A DNA stretch of 16,026 nt from the NCBI GenBank assembly GCA_003565105.1, contig PXDG01000115.1, positions 1 to 16,026 on the forward strand. The letters run 5' to 3'. Below are positions 12,348-16,026 of this stretch, one piece after another. The notes below the pieces were generated by a model that saw only the letters and a program-made list of their open reading frames with translations, ran no database searches and was not told the DNA's origin. How positions within the stretch are numbered: position 1 is the stretch's first letter; each line of letters opens with the position of its first letter. This DNA is from Parcubacteria group bacterium. GTDB lineage: Bacteria > Patescibacteriota > Minisyncoccia > SW-4-49-11. Made by a program: the position numbers and the translations under genes.

Positions 12348-12379
12348 ACATTTATATCACTGATATAAATGTTTGTCAA
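12348..12379 (-). promoter_or_regulatory. Promoter with a 25-bp palindrome between -35 and -10
   Basis: On the minus strand, TTGACA (12374-12379) is followed after 17 bases by TATAAA (12351-12356). A perfect 25-bp palindrome (12348-12372, arms ACATTTATATCA and TGATATAAATGT around one central base) fills the spacer and covers the -10 box. This is a textbook position for an operator. The expected start is near 12344, about 20 bases before the ATG. Confidence 0.8.
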
Positions 12380-12623
12380 TAAATTGTATGAGATAAATTA
12401 ATCGTAGACACGTTATCCCCCCTCCTTCATCGCTTTTCAGCGAGTATAATTCACACAACGTTCCGATTAGACCAAGAAAAAAAGGGAGGGGCTTTGGAGA
12501 TATCATCAATCTTAACGACAACTTCAAAGTTTGGGTTGGATCATAGCTGAAACGTCATTCTCTTTGCAGAGATAAAAATCAATCCTTGATCAACCACTCC
12601 ATACTGAAAAACCTCTCTTTTCA
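12380..12623. other. Gap after hsdR with a frame interrupted only by UGA
   Basis: No ordinary gene fits here. On the minus strand an ATG at 12624 overlaps the hsdR stop as TGATG and starts a 27-codon frame (MKREVFQYGVVDQGLIFISA onwards) that ends in TGA at 12541. The same frame continues past that TGA with NFEVVVKIDDISKAPPFF and further TGAs (12451, 12427, 12376) until a TAA at 12352. A polypurine AAGGAGGGGGG at about 12417-12427 (minus strand) precedes a GTG. CCCCTCCTT (12419-12427) can pair with 12483-12491 to form a long-range stem. It may be a decayed gene or chance. Confidence 0.3.
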
Positions 12624-12631
12624 TCAAGAGA
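12607..12631 (-). terminator. Weak terminator overlapping the end of hsdR
   Basis: On the minus strand, TCTCTT (12626-12631), a 6-nt loop and AAGAGA (12614-12619) form a 6-bp stem, followed by GG and T5 (12607-12611). The hsdR stop codon lies in the loop side of the stem. Confidence 0.45.
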
Positions 12632-15600
12632 ACTCATAATAATTATTTTCTGCCAATCCTAACACCAACTCTATTATCTGCTGTATTTTCTCAGAAGATA
12701 TATATACCCCCTTTCCTTTCTGAACTTCATCATAAAGATAATCATCAATATAATTGGCCATTTGGCGCTTCATCTCGGGATTACGCCACCAATCAACAAC
12801 TGCATATCTTACGATAATATCTCGAATTTCTAACGAAATTTCAATTTGGGTTTCCTGATGTAACCCTAAGGCAGATAAAGATTCCTCCAAATTACGATAT
12901 AACACATCTGCTCCCTGAACCTCTCTCACCGCTCGAGGGAGAGAGATATCCTCCTTCGTAAGCACCTTGTCACGAATTGCTTTAATCTGCTTCAAGGCCT
13001 CAATATCCGAAAGTTTTTGCTGTCGCATTTGTAGCAAAATTTCTTGAATTTTTTGAGAAAATCGATCATAAAACTCAGGATCAGCTTGCTTACGTTCGGT
13101 AATAATTCGTTCCGTTTGAGAAGCAATCGTTTCGGCTTGAGACTCTTCAGAGCCGATCTCACTCACCACTTGATCAAAACGAGCAGGATCCGTAATATCA
13201 ATCTCCTCAGTCAAGACTTCAACCTCACGAGCATCAACATATTTATCCAATACCGTCATCAGTTGTTTTTTATAACTCGAATAATCCACTGAATCATCAT
13301 ATCGAACAGCAATACTTTTCTTCAATCGCTGTAATTGTTTGGCCTCTCGTTGGTACAATTCTAAATCCTGAAACGAATGAGCAAAGCCCTTCAAATGCAT
13401 ACACTCCGAGAATACTCGAAAAAAATCATTCACGCCAACATAAAACTCTTTTCTCCGTTGCTCTGAGACCTCCTCATCAAGATCGTCAAAGATCCGAATT
13501 AACTCCTCAGCATCCTGCCAATCCTTGACTCCCGTTAAAATATTATGAATGTGTGCATACGAGCCTTCTAAATCCTGAATTTTATCCGACACAGAAATCA
13601 AGGTTCCTTGAACATCTTCTGGATCAAAGTGAGCAAACTGTTGCATCGCATCATCCAGATTCTTCGCATTTTCTGAATAATCCAAGATATATCCTGCCGT
13701 TTTTGGAAGAGAGGGATTATCATACAAGCGATTCACCCGAGCAATAGCCTGCAACAAATTATGATCCTTCAACTCCTTCGCCAGATATAAAATCGTATTT
13801 CGCGGAGCATCAAAACCAGTCAACAACTTATCCACCACAATAATAATCTCTACTCCTTCATCATTATGCTTAAAGCTCTCCACCACAGACTCTTCATATG
13901 ACTTCAAACTCTGATGATGAGCCTTGACCTGATCCAAATAATCCACGACTTCCTGCCGATGAGCATCATCCTCAGACACAATACCACTTTCATCCGAGAC
14001 AACCAAGGCTGTCCGAACCTTGCCCGAGTCCTCAAAAGCTCGTTGAAACAAGACCGCAGAAAACTTACTTGGAGCCACCACCTGCCCCTTCAAACCACTC
14101 CCCTGAAATCGAGAAACATAATGCTGCTCAATATCATAGGCAATTTCCGTAATTCTCCCTGGATTATCCTGAATCAATTGTTTCCCCAACACCCGTTGAA
14201 TCTCCTGCTTTTTTACCTCATCCATCCCTTCAAGAATCCGCTCCACCCGACGATCTACTTGTTCTTGATTTACCTCCAAATCCACATATCTCCCCTCATA
14301 AATCAGAGGGAGAATCACCTGATCTTCAATTCCCTCCTTCACCGTATATGGCTGACCAATATACCAACCAAACTTCCGCCAACTCTCCTTTGAATCCTTC
14401 AACAAAGGGGTACCTGTATATCCAATCACACAAGCATTTGGCATCGTTTTAGTCATTTCCAAATTAGCTTCCCCACCCTGCGTACGATGAGCCTCATCAA
14501 TCAACACAAAAATATTTGGATCCAGATCTACAAAATCCCGATATTGTTTACTCGAATGAAACTTATGTACCAAAGTCGTAATTACTCTCGGATCTTTATC
14601 CTTAATCAACTGCAATAACTCTGTCCCCGTCCGTACTTGCTTCACGCCTTTTTTGACATTACAACTCTCAAACGTCCCCTTAATCTGCTTATCCAAGTCC
14701 TTGCGATCCGTAACAATAATAATCCGAGGATTCACAATGCGCGGATCTTCAATAATCGCCTTAACCAACATCACCATCGTCAGAGACTTCCCCGAACCTT
14801 GGGTGTGCCAAAGCAAGCCCCCTTTACGACGCATCACCCCATCCACACCTGGTTCATAATCATGAATACGCTCAAGAGTATCTTGAATCGCAAAGTATTG
14901 TTGATAACGCAAAATTTTCTTAACCCCACCATCATAGACAATACCGTTCTTTGCCAAATCCAAAAGACGACTCTGATTTAACACAGCTACCACCGCCCGA
15001 TCTTGAGCAGTAATCGTTCGCTGCCGATTGTGAGTATGATTATGTACCGAACCATTCAAATCTTTCAAAAGTTGAGCATAGACCACTGGATCAATTCGCT
15101 TACGTAAAGCCTCAACAACCCGATCTTCTAAGGTATCTTCTTGATTCCATTCACGCCAAGTCGAAAAAAACTTCTCAGGCGTCCCCGTCGTAGCATACCG
15201 AACATCTCCCCCATTCGCTGCTATCAACAACTGCGGATAGACAAACAAATCAGGACAATACTCAATCTGCTGATTACGAACCAACTGAGCCATCGCCTCC
15301 TTGATATCCACACTCGATTTTTTATTCTCAATCACCGCAAAAGGAATCCCATTCACAAAAATGACAATATCCGCCCGAATCTGCCCCCGTCCCGATGCCT
15401 CATATTCCACCGCCACGTGAAAGCGATTATTCTCAGGATTTTCAAAATCAAAAAACCGAAAGTTCTTCGACATTCGCCGCCCATGCAATACCACTTCAAA
15501 GGTTCTTCCACCTTCCGTCGGCATAATCGTTTGATACACCGCCCGAGAAGTATCAATTAATCCTTCAAATTGAATATTTTCCAAATCATCCACTGCTTGC

Positions 15601-15833
15601 ATCACCTGACCAGGTTCAAATAAAAATCGCGCTCCATCCTCTCCTTCGTACCAATTAATCCGAGATAAAGATTCAAAAGCAATATCTCGCAACAAAAATC
15701 GTGATGCATTCCCACCCCGCTGACGAGACACTTCTTCAGAAGAGATATACTCATACCCCAACCCCAACAACATTTCCACAAACGGAAGTTGTGATTGCAT
15801 AGCTTCAGTGAAGTGCGCCGTGATTTGAGGCAT
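12624..15833 (-). CDS. hsdR: Type I restriction enzyme, R (motor and nuclease) subunit
   Basis: HsdR translocates DNA using ATP and cuts it when the HsdM2-HsdS complex has bound an unmethylated site. The 1069-residue product is full length. The N-terminal PD-(D/E)xK nuclease has RADIVIFVNG (D155) and VIENKK (E169, K171). The SF2 motor has Walker A HTQGSGKS (343-350), DEAH box LIDEAHR (444-450), GYTGTP (471-476), DKLLTGFDAP (668-677) and QAIARVNR (695-702). A helical C-terminal part, rich in charged residues, is the region that docks HsdM in this family. It has its own extended -10 promoter. hsdM and hsdS are not in view, so the system is split or continues beyond 16026. Codon use looks more C-rich in the 5' half than in the ribosomal genes, consistent with transfer. 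Confidence 0.95.
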   Translation of the reverse strand: MPQITAHFTEAMQSQLPFVEMLLGLGYEYISSEEVSRQRGGNASRFLLRDIAFESLSRINWYEGEDGARFLFEPGQVMQAVDDLENIQFEGLIDTSRAVYQTIMPTEGGRTFEVVLHGRRMSKNFRFFDFENPENNRFHVAVEYEASGRGQIRADIVIFVNGIPFAVIENKKSSVDIKEAMAQLVRNQQIEYCPDLFVYPQLLIAANGGDVRYATTGTPEKFFSTWREWNQEDTLEDRVVEALRKRIDPVVYAQLLKDLNGSVHNHTHNRQRTITAQDRAVVAVLNQSRLLDLAKNGIVYDGGVKKILRYQQYFAIQDTLERIHDYEPGVDGVMRRKGGLLWHTQGSGKSLTMVMLVKAIIEDPRIVNPRIIIVTDRKDLDKQIKGTFESCNVKKGVKQVRTGTELLQLIKDKDPRVITTLVHKFHSSKQYRDFVDLDPNIFVLIDEAHRTQGGEANLEMTKTMPNACVIGYTGTPLLKDSKESWRKFGWYIGQPYTVKEGIEDQVILPLIYEGRYVDLEVNQEQVDRRVERILEGMDEVKKQEIQRVLGKQLIQDNPGRITEIAYDIEQHYVSRFQGSGLKGQVVAPSKFSAVLFQRAFEDSGKVRTALVVSDESGIVSEDDAHRQEVVDYLDQVKAHHQSLKSYEESVVESFKHNDEGVEIIIVVDKLLTGFDAPRNTILYLAKELKDHNLLQAIARVNRLYDNPSLPKTAGYILDYSENAKNLDDAMQQFAHFDPEDVQGTLISVSDKIQDLEGSYAHIHNILTGVKDWQDAEELIRIFDDLDEEVSEQRRKEFYVGVNDFFRVFSECMHLKGFAHSFQDLELYQREAKQLQRLKKSIAVRYDDSVDYSSYKKQLMTVLDKYVDAREVEVLTEEIDITDPARFDQVVSEIGSEESQAETIASQTERIITERKQADPEFYDRFSQKIQEILLQMRQQKLSDIEALKQIKAIRDKVLTKEDISLPRAVREVQGADVLYRNLEESLSALGLHQETQIEISLEIRDIIVRYAVVDWWRNPEMKRQMANYIDDYLYDEVQKGKGVYISSEKIQQIIELVLGLAENNYYEFS

Positions 15834-15856
15834 AAGAAATACTATTAATTATATGT

Positions 15857-15862
15857 ATTATA
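15857..15862 (-). promoter_or_regulatory. Extended -10 promoter of hsdR
   Basis: On the minus strand, TATAAT (15857-15862) is preceded by TGC, giving an extended -10 element. No good -35 box is seen at 17 bases. The expected start is near 15850, about 17 bases before the ATG. Confidence 0.6.
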
Positions 15863-15877
15863 GCATATCCTTATCAT

Positions 15878-15950
15878 CTCCGTAGCGGAGACCTCCGCGG
15901 CGCCATTCACTCTCTACAACTCACCTTGGCGACGCAGTGGTCGCCTCTAC
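15878..15950. repeat. Inverted pair of GC-rich short palindromic repeats
   Basis: The + strand copy carries GTAGCGGAGACC (15882-15893) within the hairpin CTCCG-TAG-CGGAG (15878-15890). The minus strand copy reads GTAGAGGCGACC (15939-15950) and contains the hairpin GGCGAC-GCAGTG-GTCGCC (15928-15945, + strand). Both share the pattern GTAG-N-GG-N-GACC, in opposite orientation, and stand out as GC-rich in an AT-rich upstream region. They resemble the REP-like palindromes (GTAGGGGCGACC type) common in intergenic DNA. Beyond them, up to 16026, I see only another minus-strand TATAAT (15979-15984). Confidence 0.6.
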
Positions 15951-16026
15951 GCATTCACATTATCCAGAACTATCTTTTATTATACCCCTTATCACTAAAA
16001 CAATTAATCCTTCATTTCATTTACTC

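Noticed and set aside
13914..14393. A 159-codon + strand open frame opposite hsdR, and similar frames at 15141-15560 and 14637-14981
   Set aside because: They lie wholly within the conserved hsdR coding region on the other strand, have biased compositions (Leu, Asn, His, Pro, Ile) typical of antisense shadows, and show no motif.
1..16026. Alternative genetic code 25 (UGA as glycine)
   Set aside because: All conserved genes are complete with standard stops, conserved glycines use GGN, and nrdR and hsdR end at TGA exactly where their families end.
1..16026. CRISPR array, insertion sequence or rRNA genes
   Set aside because: No regularly spaced repeats, no transposase frame with terminal inverted repeats and no rRNA signature were seen.

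Overview
This AT-rich window looks like a chromosomal segment of a Candidate Phyla Radiation (Patescibacteria) bacterium. The grounds are compact ribosomal proteins, a pseudopilin-like protein with a Val-Asp-Leu-Arg plus Pro-Glu-Tyr pattern often seen in that group, almost no Shine-Dalgarno sequences, and many serviceable but unfamiliar proteins. This placement is an inference, because no 16S gene is present. The genetic code is the standard one: all conserved genes read through without in-frame UGA, and glycine is encoded by GGN. Stops are strongly skewed, however (10 TAA, 8 TAG, 2 TGA among 20 genes), and CGA is a favoured arginine codon.

Left part (1-4500). A gene end of unknown function enters from the left on the + strand. 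It converges, across a perfect bidirectional terminator (375-414), on a minus-strand ribosomal operon: infA, rpmJ, rpsM, rpsK, rpsD, rpoA, rplQ, rplM, rpsI. That is the alpha operon fused to the L13-S9 operon. It is driven by two tandem consensus promoters at 4433-4493.

Middle part (4500-8760). A 535-base gap holds a long imperfect hairpin and a questionable, possibly broken, + strand reading frame. Next comes the minus-strand group rpsO, pnp and a 434-residue single-pass membrane protein with an acidic linker. The rpsO promoter contains a perfect 10-bp dyad placed like an operator.

Centre (8770-10625). A tRNA-Leu(UAG) on the minus strand and a secreted lysozyme-like (SLT-fold) protein on the + strand are transcribed from divergent promoters whose -35 boxes interlock. 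The + strand transcript should begin with an 81-nt leader that can form a closing stem, an H-type pseudoknot and a hairpin, and also a mutually exclusive alternative fold. This is the best candidate in the window for an undescribed element (a riboswitch-like RNA). An ABC ATPase of the Wzt/TagH polysaccharide-export type follows from its own promoter.

Right part (10612-16026). A minus-strand operon encodes a polytopic membrane protein, NrdR and a pseudopilin-like protein, from a promoter overlapped by a 9-bp dyad. A 71-residue unknown protein has a 25-bp palindrome exactly between its -35 and -10 boxes. Last is hsdR, a full-length type I restriction motor subunit with its own promoter but no hsdM or hsdS in view. 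It is followed by a reading frame interrupted only by UGA and preceded by an inverted pair of GC-rich palindromic repeats. Everything was read by eye; no homology search or folding program was run.
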